Shown: positions 1 to 10,963, counted from the stretch's first letter. The stretch is DNA of 64,000 bases from Telmatospirillum siberiense (GCF_002845745.1 NZ_PIUM01000028.1:23574-87573), one strand, 5' to 3'. Translations and numbers: made by a program. Notes: a model not told the origin generated them from the sequence alone.

Positions 1-1
1 C

Positions 2-1525
2 GCCTTCCTGCGCAACGCCGTCCCCGGGGACTGGACCGTCGAGGCCAGCGACCATCTCGACGACGAGCCCGGAGTGCCGGACGCCGGTTGGGAAGGCATC
101 AGGGAGAATGCCCTCGAAAAAGCCTTTGGCGGCACCGGCGTCCCTGCCGGTGAGGGCGCCCACGCCGGCAGGGACGCCGGTGCCGCTGATTCAAAGGGCG
201 ACACGGATTCAAATCGCACGGTGGTGCGCCTGCCGGCCTTCGAACAGGTCAGGGACGATCCGGTGCTTTACGCCCATGCCTCCCGGCTTCTGCACCGGGA
301 AAGCAACCCCGGCAACGCCCGGCCGCTGATCCAGCGCCACGGCGACAAGGAGGTCTGGCTCAATCCACCGCCGATTCCGCTCACCACGCCGGAAATGGAT
401 GGCGTCTACGACCTGCCCTATGCCCGGGCGCCGCATCCGGCTTACGGCGAGGCGAAGATCGCCGCCTGGGACATGATCCGCTTCTCGGTCAACATCATGC
501 GCGGCTGTTTCGGCGGCTGTTCCTTCTGCTCGATCACCGAGCATGAGGGACGCATCATCCAGAACCGCTCGGAAGCCTCGATCATCAAGGAACTCGAGAA
601 CATCCGCGATAAGACCAGGGGCTTCACCGGCATCATCTCGGACCTGGGCGGACCGACCGCCAACATGTACCGCCTGGCCTGCAAGGACCGGAAAACCGAA
701 AGCCTGTGCCGCCGGCCGTCCTGCGTCTTCCCGGACATCTGCAAGAATCTGAACACCGACCATACGCCGCTGATCGAGCTTTACCGCAAGGCCCGCGCCC
801 TTCCCGGCATCAAGAAGGTGCATATCGCCTCCGGCCTGCGCTACGACCTGGCGGTGCGCAATCCGGCTTATGTCAAGGAACTGGTCACCCACCATGTCGG
901 CGGATATCTGAAGATCGCCCCGGAACATACCGAGGCGGGCCCGCTCGCCAAGATGATGAAACCGGGCATCGGCACCTACGACGCCTTCAAGGCGATGTTC
1001 GACAAATTCGCGCGTGAGGCGGGGAAGGAGCTTTACCTCATTCCCTATTTCATCGCCGCCCATCCCGGCACCACCGACGAGGACATGATGAACCTCGCCC
1101 TGTGGCTGAAACGGAACGGCTATCGGGCCGATCAGGTGCAGACCTTCCTGCCCTCGCCCATGTCGCTGTCGGCCGCCATGTATTACAGCGGCCGCAATCC
1201 CTTGCGGCCGGTCCGCCGCAACGGCTCGGAAGAGGTGGTCACCGCCAAGGGCCTGAAACAGCGCCGCCTGCACAAGGCCTTCCTGCGCTATCACGACGCC
1301 GAGAACTGGCCGATGCTGCGCGAGGCCCTGAAACGCATGGGCCGCGCCGACCTGATCGGTCCCGGCAAGCATCACCTGATCCCCAACTGGCAGCCGGCCG
1401 GCACCGGATTGTCCGGCGGCGAAGGCGTTCGGGCGGGACGCAAGCATGGTGGCCAGAAATTCTATACCCAGCAGACCACGCAATCGCGCCGGCCAGGGTT
1501 GCCGGCGCGGAAAAAGGACGCTTGA
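2..1525 (+). CDS. ygiQ: YgiQ family radical SAM protein, 3' part
   Basis: The frame is open from base 2, so the N-terminus lies outside the window and the GTG at 74 is probably internal. The protein carries a radical SAM cluster motif of the CxxxCxxC type ([17 protein letters not shown], about 490-545) and long blocks typical of YgiQ ([41 protein letters not shown]). The exact substrate of YgiQ is not established. The linker before the RLPAFEQV block contains a perfect 22-bp inverted repeat (129-150 with 165-186) translated in frame as a Gly/Ala-rich stretch. The C-terminal tail after about 1400 is basic and low complexity. Family assignment is confident; function beyond a radical SAM enzyme is not. 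Confidence 0.93.
   Translation, partial: AFLRNAVPGDWTVEASDHLDDEPGVPDAGWEGIRENALEKAFGGTGVPAGEGAHAGRDAGAADSKGDTDSNRTVVRLPAFEQVRDDPVLYAHASRLLHRESNPGNARPLIQRHGDKEVWLNPPPIPLTTPEMDGVYDLPYARAPHPAYGEAKIAAWDMIRFSVNIMRGCFGGCSFCSITEHEGRIIQNRSEASIIKELENIRDKTRGFTGIISDLGGPTANMYRLACKDRKTESLCRRPSCVFPDICKNLNTDHTPLIELYRKARALPGIKKVHIASGLRYDLAVRNPAYVKELVTHHVGGYLKIAPEHTEAGPLAKMMKPGIGTYDAFKAMFDKFAREAGKELYLIPYFIAAHPGTTDEDMMNLALWLKRNGYRADQVQTFLPSPMSLSAAMYYSGRNPLRPVRRNGSEEVVTAKGLKQRRLHKAFLRYHDAENWPMLREALKRMGRADLIGPGKHHLIPNWQPAGTGLSGGEGVRAGRKHGGQKFYTQQTTQSRRPGLPARKKDA
129..186. repeat. Perfect 22-bp inverted repeat inside ygiQ
   Basis: Bases 129-150 and 165-186 are perfect reverse complements separated by 14 bases; the core arm is GGCACCGGCGTCCCTGCCGG. 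It is read through in frame in the variable linker of YgiQ. This looks like a palindromic element tolerated within a coding sequence, but a chance GC-rich palindrome is possible. Confidence 0.75.
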
Positions 1526-1563
1526 GCCCATCGACGCTTGAGTCTTGAAAACGCGGATCTTTT

Positions 1564-2286
1564 ATGTTCACGCCACGGATACTCAGGAAAGAGCGCTTCT
1601 CCATCGCGGACATCGCTGTCACGGTGCAGGATCATGAATGGGTGGCACCTCCGGAATACGAGCGCATCGTTGAGGCCGAGTGGAGGAAACGGATCTCCGA
1701 GGCGACGTATCCGATTTGGGACGGCACCTACTATCGGGTGATGAACATCGCCGACTCGGAGAATTCGAGATCCCCGCCGATGTTTCGGTTGGGCACAATT
1801 CGATATCGCTATGTCGCGACGCTCCCGGCTCTCTACCAGGAGCATCGGAAATGCCGTCTTGAAGCCCTTTATCATCTTTCGACAATCGCCCTCATCCAGA
1901 CGACTGACGATTACTACCTGTTCGGCAAACGAACTGGGAACGGAACCATCGACCTCATTGGCGGCGGCGTCCAAAAAGATGAGCTGGCGGTCTCCAACGG
2001 CTCCGATATCGAACAAAACCTTTTCAAGGAAATTCGCGAAGAGGTGGGCATTCCCGCAAACGCTGTCGAAAGCATGAGCGGAATCGGCATCTTGTTGTCG
2101 GGCACCAGCAACGTTCTGATCGTTGGGCACGCCCGCGTGCGGCTCTCGAAGACCGATGCCGAACTGCGGTTTGCACAACGGGAGGACGATGAGATGGCGG
2201 CGCCGGTTTTCGTACCGAAGGACAAGCTCCGCGCCTTTCTGGAAGACATGTCCGACTATCGAAAACTCATTCCCGACGTGCTGTAA
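1564..2286 (+). CDS. NUDIX hydrolase-like protein
   Basis: 240 aa. The second half has a NUDIX signature: GGGVQKDE, an insertion of about ten residues, then KEIREEVGIP, which supplies the REUxEExGU helix with Lys for Arg. NUDIX enzymes hydrolyse nucleoside diphosphates linked to other groups; the substrate cannot be told here. The first 110 residues match no family I recognise and may decide specificity. ATG at 1564 has only a weak ribosome binding site. The gene is visibly less GC-rich than both neighbours and uses more A/T-ending codons, suggesting later acquisition. It stands alone between ygiQ and djlA. Confidence 0.7.
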   Translation: MFTPRILRKERFSIADIAVTVQDHEWVAPPEYERIVEAEWRKRISEATYPIWDGTYYRVMNIADSENSRSPPMFRLGTIRYRYVATLPALYQEHRKCRLEALYHLSTIALIQTTDDYYLFGKRTGNGTIDLIGGGVQKDELAVSNGSDIEQNLFKEIREEVGIPANAVESMSGIGILLSGTSNVLIVGHARVRLSKTDAELRFAQREDDEMAAPVFVPKDKLRAFLEDMSDYRKLIPDVL

Positions 2287-2502
2287 CCGATCTTTCCAGA
2301 TTGGCTTGGGCGACCCCGCCCATCCCCATCACGGGTCGACCGGATGTCTGCTGGAGTGAGGGTGTGCTATCAGGCACAGTCACCGCAGCCGGCAAAATTT
2401 TCTTGGACATCGGCGATCCAAAGGATCCCCCTGTCCCAATACACCCATCCTTCGCCAAGTTCCGTCCTTGCTATCCCTCGCCGGGCGTTGTAGGCAGACG
2501 CC
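2287..2502. other. Intergenic region before djlA
   Basis: 216 bases without a credible gene. A weak inverted repeat (CGACCC near 2310 with GGGTCG near 2333) follows the NUDIX stop codon. No convincing promoter or terminator was found. Confidence 0.4.
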
Positions 2503-3251
2503 ATGTACTGGGGCAAAATCATCGGAGCGATGGCGGGATTTGCTCTCGGCCACGGCTTGCTGGGCGCGGTGCTGGGCGTCGTCGTCGGGCATTGGGTAGA
2601 CGTGCGCCTGCTCCGCAAACTGCGCGGCAAAAAAAAGCCGCCGGTTTCGGCCCGCGCCAGAACGGTCGAACGCCAGAGGGTGTTCTCGACCTGCGTGGTC
2701 AGCCTGGCCGCCAAGCTGGCCAAGGTCGACGGCGTCGTCCTGCGCGAAGAGGTCGATGCCTTCAAGGCGGAATTCGTCATTCCACCGGCCCAACGCGCCG
2801 GCATCGCCGCCCTTTACGACGACGCCAAGCGCGATCCGCGCGGTTATGAGATTCACGCCCAGCGCCTGGCCCAGACTTTTTTCGACGAACCCTCGGTATT
2901 GAAGGATATCCTGGATTCCCTTCACCGCATCGCCCTTGTCGACGGGCCGTTGAAGCCCGAGGAACGGGCGTTCCTCGACAAGGTCGCCGGCATTTTCGGA
3001 TTTGCCGACCGCCCCTTCGCCGAGCGCTACGGCGACCTCGTCGAAAGCGACCCTTATTCGGTGCTGGGCGTCACCCGTAACACCCCGGCATCCGAAATCA
3101 AGGCGGCCTGGCGCCGGCTGACCCGCGAACATCATCCCGACACCCTGATGGCGAAAGGCGTTCCCGCCGACCATATCGAATTCGCCACCAGGAAAATGGC
3201 GGCCATCAACGCCGCCTACGACCGTATCCGCAATGAAAGAGGAGAAATTTG

Positions 3252-3252
<1 letters not shown>
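2503..3252 (+). CDS. djlA: DjlA-like membrane-anchored J-domain co-chaperone
   Basis: 249 aa. An N-terminal glycine-rich hydrophobic segment (IIGAMAGFALGHGLLGAVLGVVVG, residues about 5-28) resembles the DjlA membrane anchor. A TerB-like helical domain follows (about 60-165), then a C-terminal J domain (about 183-248) with the HPD motif (REHHPDTL) that stimulates DnaK ATPase. This order matches DjlA. The stop codon overlaps the start of the next gene in a TGATG arrangement, so the two are probably co-translated. Its DnaK partner and function are inferred from the family. Confidence 0.88.
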
Positions 3253-5063
<1,811 letters not shown>

Positions 5064-5403
5064 ACGGGGGGGGCGTGGAATGGCGGTGGCGTCTCTCCTC
5101 GGTCCGGGGGCATCATCTCCCGCTGTTTGAACCACCAAGACACCAAGGCACCAAGGCGTTTCCCGCGATCTTCGGTCCCGCATCGATCCCGATTAGGAAT
5201 TTGCGCCGCAGGCAATCATCCGACGGTCCAACCGTTGGTCCCTGGATGGATGGGGAATGCCTGCGGCGCATTCCGTCGCCTTGGTGCCTTGGTGTCTTGG
5301 TGGTTCCCCATCACCTCGCGGCGCAGATTCCGCCAGAGCTTCCGCACACCGCCCCATCCCGCTCCCCGACCATGGAGGCGGGTTTATCGCGGTGGCCGGA
5401 ACC
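5064..5403. other. Intergenic region carrying paired repeats
   Basis: 340 bases with no gene I believe. It is filled mainly by two copies, in opposite orientation, of the interspersed CACCAAG element. Short open frames here are products of the repeats and translate to unlikely Trp/Gly-rich peptides. Confidence 0.6.
5129..5306. repeat. Inverted pair of CACCAAG composite repeats (copies A and B)
   Basis: Bases 5129-5158 and 5277-5306 are a perfect 30-bp inverted repeat built from tandem CACCAAG-like heptamer/octamer units (for example ACCACCAAGACACCAAGGCA at 5131). Nested inside is a second inverted pair, TGCGCCGCAGGCA at 5202-5214 and TGCCTGCGGCGCA at 5258-5270. Each copy is therefore a composite of a TGCCTGCGGCGC box followed by the tandem unit. 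As RNA the pair could form a long hairpin between the ABC-F and amidase genes. Further copies lie at 29807-29862 and 62716-62746. Confidence 0.9.
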
Positions 5404-6114
5404 ATGATCGATCTGCCCTCGCCCAATTTCGACGAACGGCCCGCCGGGACATCCATCGACATGCTGGTTCTGCACTATACCGGCATGCCCAGCGCCAAGG
5501 CCGCGATCGAGCGCCTGACCGATCCCGCCGCCCAGGTCTCCGCCCACTATCTGATCGACGAGGATGGCGCCTGCCACGGCCTTGTCGACGAAAACGTCCG
5601 GGCCTGGCATGCCGGCCGGTCGTTCTGGCGCGGGCGGACCGACCTCAACGCCCGCTCGATCGGCATCGAACTGGTCAATCCCGGCCACGAATTCGGCTAC
5701 CGTCCGTTCCCCGAGGCCCAGATGACAGCCCTCATCCGGCTGGCCCGGGACATTCTCGGACGCCATCCCATTCCGCCGCGCAACGTGGTCGGCCATGCCG
5801 ACGTCGCCCCCCGGCGCAAGGAGGATCCTGGCGAATTGTTCGACTGGCGCAGGTTGGCGGCCGAGGGTATCGGCCTTTGGCCCGCCGCCAGCGAGACTGA
5901 CGCCCCCCCTCCTCCCGACTGGCCTAATCTCCTGGAGCGGCTGGGCTATGACGTGGCGGATCTCGCCGGGGAAACCAAGGGAACCGGCAGCCGCGCGGCC
6001 CTGGTCGCCTTCCAGCGACATTACCGTCCGCGCCGCTTCGACGGCATGGCGGATGGCGAGACCATCTCCAGGATGACCGCGCTTCTCGAGATGACCGGAG
6101 AGATGTCTCGTTGA
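5404..6114 (+). CDS. N-acetylmuramoyl-L-alanine amidase (AmpD/AmiD type)
   Basis: 236 aa from ATG at 5404. The amidase_2 domain shows the zinc ligands His in MLVLHYT and His and Asp in VVGHADVAPRRKEDPG, with the catalytic region between. The C-terminal 70 residues resemble a peptidoglycan-binding domain (LLERLGYDVADL, ALVAFQRHYRPRRFDG). It should cleave the MurNAc-L-Ala bond of muropeptides, most likely in recycling. No signal peptide is visible, which favours a cytoplasmic AmpD-like role, although the PG-binding domain is more typical of AmiD. Longer upstream frames start inside the repeat region and are not credible. Confidence 0.87.
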   Translation: MIDLPSPNFDERPAGTSIDMLVLHYTGMPSAKAAIERLTDPAAQVSAHYLIDEDGACHGLVDENVRAWHAGRSFWRGRTDLNARSIGIELVNPGHEFGYRPFPEAQMTALIRLARDILGRHPIPPRNVVGHADVAPRRKEDPGELFDWRRLAAEGIGLWPAASETDAPPPPDWPNLLERLGYDVADLAGETKGTGSRAALVAFQRHYRPRRFDGMADGETISRMTALLEMTGEMSR

Positions 6115-6123
6115 ATTCGTCAA

Positions 6124-6143
6124 GGTGTGATGACCATCACACC
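6124..6143. promoter_or_regulatory. CRP-type palindrome
   Basis: GGTGTGATGACCATCACACC is a 9-bp inverted repeat with a 2-base centre and contains an exact TGTGA-N6-TCACA (6126-6141), the classical CRP consensus. It starts 10 bases after the amidase stop and about 70 bp upstream of the rnpB -35. It lacks a following T-run, so it is not an obvious terminator. Whether a CRP homologue in this organism uses this consensus is unknown. Confidence 0.5.
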
Positions 6144-6212
6144 AATCAAGAAAAAGTATTCGCGATCTTCCATTCTAATTTTTTCTAGCCGATTTCTCCG
6201 TCACATTAACCC

Positions 6213-6241
6213 TTGCGCCGCCGCTGCGGATTGCCTAGCTT
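6213..6241 (+). promoter_or_regulatory. Promoter of rnpB
   Basis: TTGCGC at 6213-6218 and TAGCTT at 6236-6241 are separated by 17 bases. A start about 7 bases downstream would fall at 6248-6249, exactly the predicted 5' end of the RNase P RNA. Confidence 0.55.
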
Positions 6242-6248
6242 TCGCGCT

Positions 6249-6668
<420 letters not shown>

Positions 6669-6734
6669 AAATTTTCCCGCCCGCTTCCCGCCCTCATTGC
6701 GACATACGATGGTAACCCCCGGCAGGCTAAATGG

Positions 6735-6780
6735 AACGAAGAAGGAACAACCTTCGCGGCGCATATCCGCTTCGTTTTTT
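6735..6780 (+). terminator. Probable terminator of rnpB
   Basis: AACGAAG (6735-6741) pairs with CTTCGTT (6770-6776), with inner pairing possible (GAAGG/CCTTC at 6741-6755; GCGG/CCGC at 6756-6770), followed by a run of T to 6780. It lies about 70-110 nt after the mature RNase P RNA end. Confidence 0.55.
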
Positions 6781-6861
6781 AACGGCATGCAATACAAGGC
6801 TTTTTGGCGTTTGAATGAAATTTAGAATTTTTCCTGTCGACACTGTAAGAAGTCGGCTTTT

Positions 6862-6927
6862 CCCATTGTTTTACTATGAGATTCCATTGACGCCCATGTT
6901 TTCCCATGCTATCCCATAACGACCCAA
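6862..6927 (-). promoter_or_regulatory. MraZ operator array
   Basis: The word CCCA(T/A) (TGGG on the minus strand) recurs at exactly 10-base steps: 6893-6897, 6903-6907, 6913-6917 and 6923-6927, with a degenerate TCCAT at 6883 and a further CCCAT at 6862. MraZ is known to bind TGGGN direct repeats with 5-nt spacers in front of its own gene. Here the boxes run on the minus strand and cover the promoter, consistent with autorepression of the dcw operon. Confidence 0.85.
6887..6915 (+). promoter_or_regulatory. Promoter of the dcw operon
   Basis: TTGACGC at 6887-6893, 14 bases, then GCTATCCC at 6908-6915. This fits the alphaproteobacterial housekeeping pattern known from Caulobacter (TTGACGS-N10-14-GCTANAWC) in spacing and in most positions. 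It is embedded in the MraZ box array. Confidence 0.6.
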
Positions 6928-7003
6928 GCGATGCCACCACCATGCCTGGAAGGTGGCTGAAGTCTGGGTCGGTGAAACAGGGGTCTTTGTGGGCGGACGA
7001 CAG

Positions 7004-7468
7004 ATGGCATTGTTCGTTTCCACGTTTGTCAACAAGGTCGACCGCAAGGGACGCGTATCCGTCCCGGCGCCGTTTCGTGCCGCCCTGTCCAATCAGATGC
7101 CGCAGGGCATCGTCGTGTTCCCGTCCTTCACCGCGGCCGCCATCGAAGGATGCGGCAACGACTTCCTGGAACAGTTGGCCACCAGCACCACCGCCGCCTT
7201 CGACCTGTTCTCCCCAGAACAGGACGACCTCAACACGCTGATTTTCTCGTCGTCGCATCAATTGGCCTGGGACCCCGAAGGCCGCGTCATGCTGCCCGAA
7301 GAGATCCTGGCGCACGCCAACATCACCGAACAGGCGGCCTTCGTCGGCAAGGGCCGCACCTTCCAGATCTGGGAACCCCAGGCTCTGAAGAGCCATACCG
7401 AGGAAGCCCGCAAGCGCGCCCTGCAGAACCGGCCGCAGATCGCCTTGCGCACGCCGGAGGTCAAATGA
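7004..7468 (+). CDS. mraZ: Transcriptional regulator MraZ
   Basis: 154 aa, AbrB-like swapped-hairpin DNA-binding protein with the two family motifs [15 protein letters not shown] (N-terminal) and [14 protein letters not shown] (about residue 90). ATG at 7004 gives the standard [17 protein letters not shown] start; an upstream in-frame start at 6953 would add 17 residues not seen in the family. It heads the dcw operon and its likely operator lies immediately upstream. It overlaps rsmH by 4 nt (ATGA). Confidence 0.95.
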   Translation: MALFVSTFVNKVDRKGRVSVPAPFRAALSNQMPQGIVVFPSFTAAAIEGCGNDFLEQLATSTTAAFDLFSPEQDDLNTLIFSSSHQLAWDPEGRVMLPEEILAHANITEQAAFVGKGRTFQIWEPQALKSHTEEARKRALQNRPQIALRTPEVK

Positions 7469-8427
7469 CCGCCGCGCCCCACATCTCCGTCCTGTTGAAC
7501 GAGGTCGTCGCCGGCCTCGCCCCGAAAGCCGGCCAGATCTTCGTCGACGGCACTTTCGGCGCGGGCGGCTATTCGCGGGCGCTTCTAGACGCCGCCGGCT
7601 GCCGCGTCTTCGGCATCGATCGGGATCCGACCGCCGTGGCTCGCGGCGCCGAACTGGCCAGGCATTACGACGGCCGCCTGACCGTGCTCGCTGGACGTTT
7701 CGGCGACATGGACAGCCTGCTGGCCGAGCGCGGCATCGACCGGGTCGACGGCGTCGCCCTGGACCTGGGCGTCTCCTCCATGCAGATCGACGAGGCCGAG
7801 CGCGGCTTTTCCTTCCAAAAGGACGGCCCGCTCGACATGCGCATGGAAAAGGACGGGACGTCCGCCGCCGACATGGTCAATTCGCTGCCGGAAGCCGATC
7901 TCGCCGACATCTTCTGGCGGTTCGGCGAGGAACGGCATTCCCGCCGCATCGCCCGGGCCATCGTGGCCGATCGCAAGGCGCAGCCCTTCACCACCACCCG
8001 GCAGCTGGCCGAATTGATCCGCCGCATCGTCCCCCGGTCGAAGGACGGCATCGATCCGGCAACCCGGACGTTCCAGGGACTGCGCATCGCGGTGAACGAC
8101 GAGATGGGCGAGGTCGAGCGCGGCCTGGCTGCCGCCGAGCGCCTGCTGACCGAGGGGGGCCGGCTGGCCGTCGTCTCGTTCCACTCGCTCGAGGATCGCG
8201 CGGTCAAGGATTTCCTGAAAACCCGCAGCGGCGGCCAAGCCCAGCCGAGCCGCCATCTTCCCGTCGCCGGGGAAGCCCGGGAACCGAGCTTCCGGCTGTT
8301 GTCCAGGAAGCCGATCGCCCCCGGCCCGCAGGAAACGGCGGCCAATCCCCGCGCCCGTTCGTCGCGCCTGCGTCTGGCCGAGCGGACCGCCGCCGCCGCC
8401 TGGCCCTCGCCGGAAGGGCACGCATGA
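7465..8427 (+). CDS. rsmH: 16S rRNA m4C1402 methyltransferase RsmH
   Basis: 320 aa. SAM-dependent enzyme that N4-methylates C1402 of 16S rRNA. Motif I is [15 protein letters not shown] (about residue 25), followed by [10 protein letters not shown], the [19 protein letters not shown] block, and [15 protein letters not shown]. The length is usual. It starts on the 4-nt overlap with mraZ and ends on a 4-nt overlap with ftsL, as expected for position two of the dcw operon. Confidence 0.96.
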   Translation: MTAAPHISVLLNEVVAGLAPKAGQIFVDGTFGAGGYSRALLDAAGCRVFGIDRDPTAVARGAELARHYDGRLTVLAGRFGDMDSLLAERGIDRVDGVALDLGVSSMQIDEAERGFSFQKDGPLDMRMEKDGTSAADMVNSLPEADLADIFWRFGEERHSRRIARAIVADRKAQPFTTTRQLAELIRRIVPRSKDGIDPATRTFQGLRIAVNDEMGEVERGLAAAERLLTEGGRLAVVSFHSLEDRAVKDFLKTRSGGQAQPSRHLPVAGEAREPSFRLLSRKPIAPGPQETAANPRARSSRLRLAERTAAAAWPSPEGHA

Positions 8428-9200
8428 TGCGCGCCGCCACGATCCTCTGGGCGGTTCTCGCCGCCGCCGCCGGCACCAGCCTCTTCATGTTGAAATATGA
8501 GGTTCAGGCCCAGGAGCAGCGGCTGTCCGGCCTTCGCAAGGACATCGTCGAGGCCCAGGAATCCATTCACGTGATGAAGGCCGAGTGGAGCTATCTCAAC
8601 GATCCGGCACGGCTGCGCGAGCAGGCGGAGCGCCATTTGGGCCTGCACCCGCTGAAACCGAACCAGATCGTCACCATCGCCAGCCTGCCGATGAGGGATC
8701 CGAAGACCGACGAAGCCCCCATCGCCCAAGGCCCGGCGTTGCCGCAGGCCGCGCCGGCGGTGACGGTTCCGCCGGCGCCGGTGGTCACCCGCAAGACGCC
8801 CAGTCCGCCGCTCAAGGCTGCCCCCGGACCCGCGCCCGCGCCGGTCCCCTCGAAGCCGGCGCGCAGCATGATGGCCGAGAAGGCCCCCCCCGCCCCGGCG
8901 GCCGGAATCGCCAAGGCGGCGCCGGGACCGGCGCCCAAAGTCGTGGCCAAGGCGGTCCCCGCGTCCAAGCCCGCCGTCAAGCCCGGTCCGGCGAAACCCA
9001 CCGCCGTCGCTTCGGCCAAGCCGGTCAAACCGACGACGACGCCGGCACAACCGCGCCCCGCGGCCGGCGCCACGCCGGTCTATACGAGCACCCCGGCCAG
9101 ATCCGCCTCCAGCGAGACGGCGAGCAGCGGCAACGTCATGGTGATCAAATCGCCGGCCCTTGCCGACCCGGAAGTTGCCAGCACGCGGGCCCAGCCATGA
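8424..9200 (+). CDS. ftsL: FtsL-like divisome protein with long Pro/Ala tail
   Basis: 258 aa. Residues about 1-25 form a single membrane segment ([23 protein letters not shown]). A coiled coil follows ([31 protein letters not shown]), then the FtsL/FtsB-type [26 protein letters not shown] block. FtsL bridges FtsQ/FtsB and FtsWI. After residue 95 the protein continues for about 160 residues rich in Pro, Ala, Lys and Val; this periplasmic extension makes it about twice the usual FtsL length. Its frame is fixed by 4-nt overlaps with rsmH and ftsI. Confidence 0.88.
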   Translation: MMRAATILWAVLAAAAGTSLFMLKYEVQAQEQRLSGLRKDIVEAQESIHVMKAEWSYLNDPARLREQAERHLGLHPLKPNQIVTIASLPMRDPKTDEAPIAQGPALPQAAPAVTVPPAPVVTRKTPSPPLKAAPGPAPAPVPSKPARSMMAEKAPPAPAAGIAKAAPGPAPKVVAKAVPASKPAVKPGPAKPTAVASAKPVKPTTTPAQPRPAAGATPVYTSTPARSASSETASSGNVMVIKSPALADPEVASTRAQP

Positions 9201-10963
9201 TCCGCCCGCTCCTCAACCTGTTCAAGCCCCGCCCGACCCTTTACCAGGGGGAAGACGAGAGCGCGGGAATGGTGCATCTGGACGGCGCCCGCAAACGCGC
9301 CATCGAAATCGGCCGGACCCGCCTCATCGTCACCGGTGCCATGTTCACCCTGGCCTTCTGCGTGATCGCCGGACGGATGGTCGACGTCACCGTGATCAAG
9401 TCGGTCACGGTCCAGCACTCCCGGCAAAGCAAAAGCAACGAGCTGGGGATCGAGCGGGCCGATGTGGTCGATCGCAACGGCGTCCTGCTGGCCACCAGCC
9501 TGCCCTCGGTCTCGCTCTATGCCCACCCGCACGAAATCGGCGACAAGAAAGAGGCGGCGCAGAAGATTGCGCGCGTGCTGCCCGACATCAACGCCAACGA
9601 CCTGCAGAGCAGACTGCAGGGAGACCGGGCGTTCCTCTATTTGCGGCGGAATCTGACGCCGCGCCAGGAATATGAGATCAACGCCCTGGGCATTCCCGGA
9701 CTCTATTTCGAGAAGGCCGAGAAACGGATCTATCCGCAAAGCGAACTGACCGCGCATGTGGTCGGCCTCACCGACCTCGACAACAAGGGCATCGCCGGAA
9801 TCGAGAAAGCCTTCGAAAACGAACTGAAGGCCCGACGGGACCCCTTGCGCCTTTCGCTCGATATCCGGGTTCAAACCGTCCTGCGCAACGAATTGGCGAA
9901 GACCGTCGCCGACTTCCACGCCATCGGCGCCACCGGCATGGTGATGGACGTCCGCACCGGCGAGTTGCTGGGGATGGTCTCGCTGCCGGACTTCAATCCG
10001 AACAATCTGGCCTCGGCCACGCCGGAGGCGATGTTCAACCGGGCGACGAGCGGCGTCTACGAGATGGGCAGCACCTTCAAGCTCTACAACACGGCCGCCG
10101 CCCTCGATGCCGGAACCTCGACCCTTTCGAGCACCTACGACGTCACTCACAAGATCAAGGTCGGCCGTTTCGAAATCTACGACTACGAGCCGGAACACCA
10201 TCCGATGAACGTCGCCGAGATCCTCAAGGTCTCGTCGAACATCGGCTCGGCGCGCATGGCGCTCGATCTCGGCATCGACAATCAGAAGGCCTTTCTGTCC
10301 CGCATGGGCCTGATGCGCCCCGCCTCCATCGAACTGCCCGAGATCAGCGCGCCGCTGGTCCCCAATCCCTGGCGCGAAATCAATTCCATGACGATCGCCT
10401 ACGGCCATGGCATGGCGGTTTCGCCGCTCCATATGATGACCGGAGTGAGCACCCTGGTGAATGGCGGAAACTTCCATTCCGCGACCCTGTTGAGGCACGA
10501 TGACGGCCAATCCATTCCCAGCCAGCGGGTGCTGAAGCCGGAAACCTCAAAAATCATGCGCGATCTCATGCGCATGGTGGTCGTCGAGGGAACGGGCAAG
10601 AAAGCCGATGTGCCCGGCTACGACGTCGGCGGCAAGACGGGTACCGCTGAGAAGAACGGCGCGGGCGGCTATCGCCATAAGTCCCTGCTGTCGTCCTTCA
10701 TCGCCACCTTCCCGGTGTCCGATCCGAAATATGTGGTGCTGGCGATGATCGATGAACCGCAGGGCAACAAGGAAAGCTATGGCTTCGCCACCGCCGGATG
10801 GACGGCGGCGCCCGCCGTCGGCCGCGTCATCGCGCAAATCGGCCCACTGCTGGGATTGATGCCGTCGGCCATTCCCGAACCGGCCGCCAAGGAAAAAGCC
10901 CGCCTGGCGCAAGACGCCCCCCCTCAGCAGAAAAAGGGGGTGAGCCTTGCCAAAGCTGAGTGA
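9197..10963 (+). CDS. ftsI: Septal peptidoglycan transpeptidase FtsI (PBP3)
   Basis: 588 aa. Class B penicillin-binding protein that crosslinks septal peptidoglycan with FtsW. A membrane anchor lies near residues 47-68 (LIVTGAMFTLAFCVIAGRMVDV) after a cytoplasmic tail. Transpeptidase motifs are STFK (catalytic Ser near residue 292), SSN (near 346) and KTGT (near 480). The dimerisation module (RADVVDRNGVLLATSLPS) is normal. ATG at 9197 overlaps the ftsL stop by 4 nt. The 3' end overlaps murE by 17 nt. Confidence 0.96.
   Translation: MIRPLLNLFKPRPTLYQGEDESAGMVHLDGARKRAIEIGRTRLIVTGAMFTLAFCVIAGRMVDVTVIKSVTVQHSRQSKSNELGIERADVVDRNGVLLATSLPSVSLYAHPHEIGDKKEAAQKIARVLPDINANDLQSRLQGDRAFLYLRRNLTPRQEYEINALGIPGLYFEKAEKRIYPQSELTAHVVGLTDLDNKGIAGIEKAFENELKARRDPLRLSLDIRVQTVLRNELAKTVADFHAIGATGMVMDVRTGELLGMVSLPDFNPNNLASATPEAMFNRATSGVYEMGSTFKLYNTAAALDAGTSTLSSTYDVTHKIKVGRFEIYDYEPEHHPMNVAEILKVSSNIGSARMALDLGIDNQKAFLSRMGLMRPASIELPEISAPLVPNPWREINSMTIAYGHGMAVSPLHMMTGVSTLVNGGNFHSATLLRHDDGQSIPSQRVLKPETSKIMRDLMRMVVVEGTGKKADVPGYDVGGKTGTAEKNGAGGYRHKSLLSSFIATFPVSDPKYVVLAMIDEPQGNKESYGFATAGWTAAPAVGRVIAQIGPLLGLMPSAIPEPAAKEKARLAQDAPPQQKKGVSLAKAE

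Larger units (their letters stand above)
6669..7003. other. Intergenic rnpB-mraZ region
   Basis: 335 bases without a gene. It holds the probable rnpB terminator (6735-6780), a short AT-rich stretch (6780-6850), the MraZ operator array and promoter (6862-6927), and a leader of about 80 nt ahead of mraZ. Confidence 0.7.

Noticed and set aside
209..1531. 440-codon minus-strand frame opposite ygiQ
   Set aside because: Shadow of the radical SAM gene; no ribosome binding site or recognisable domain.
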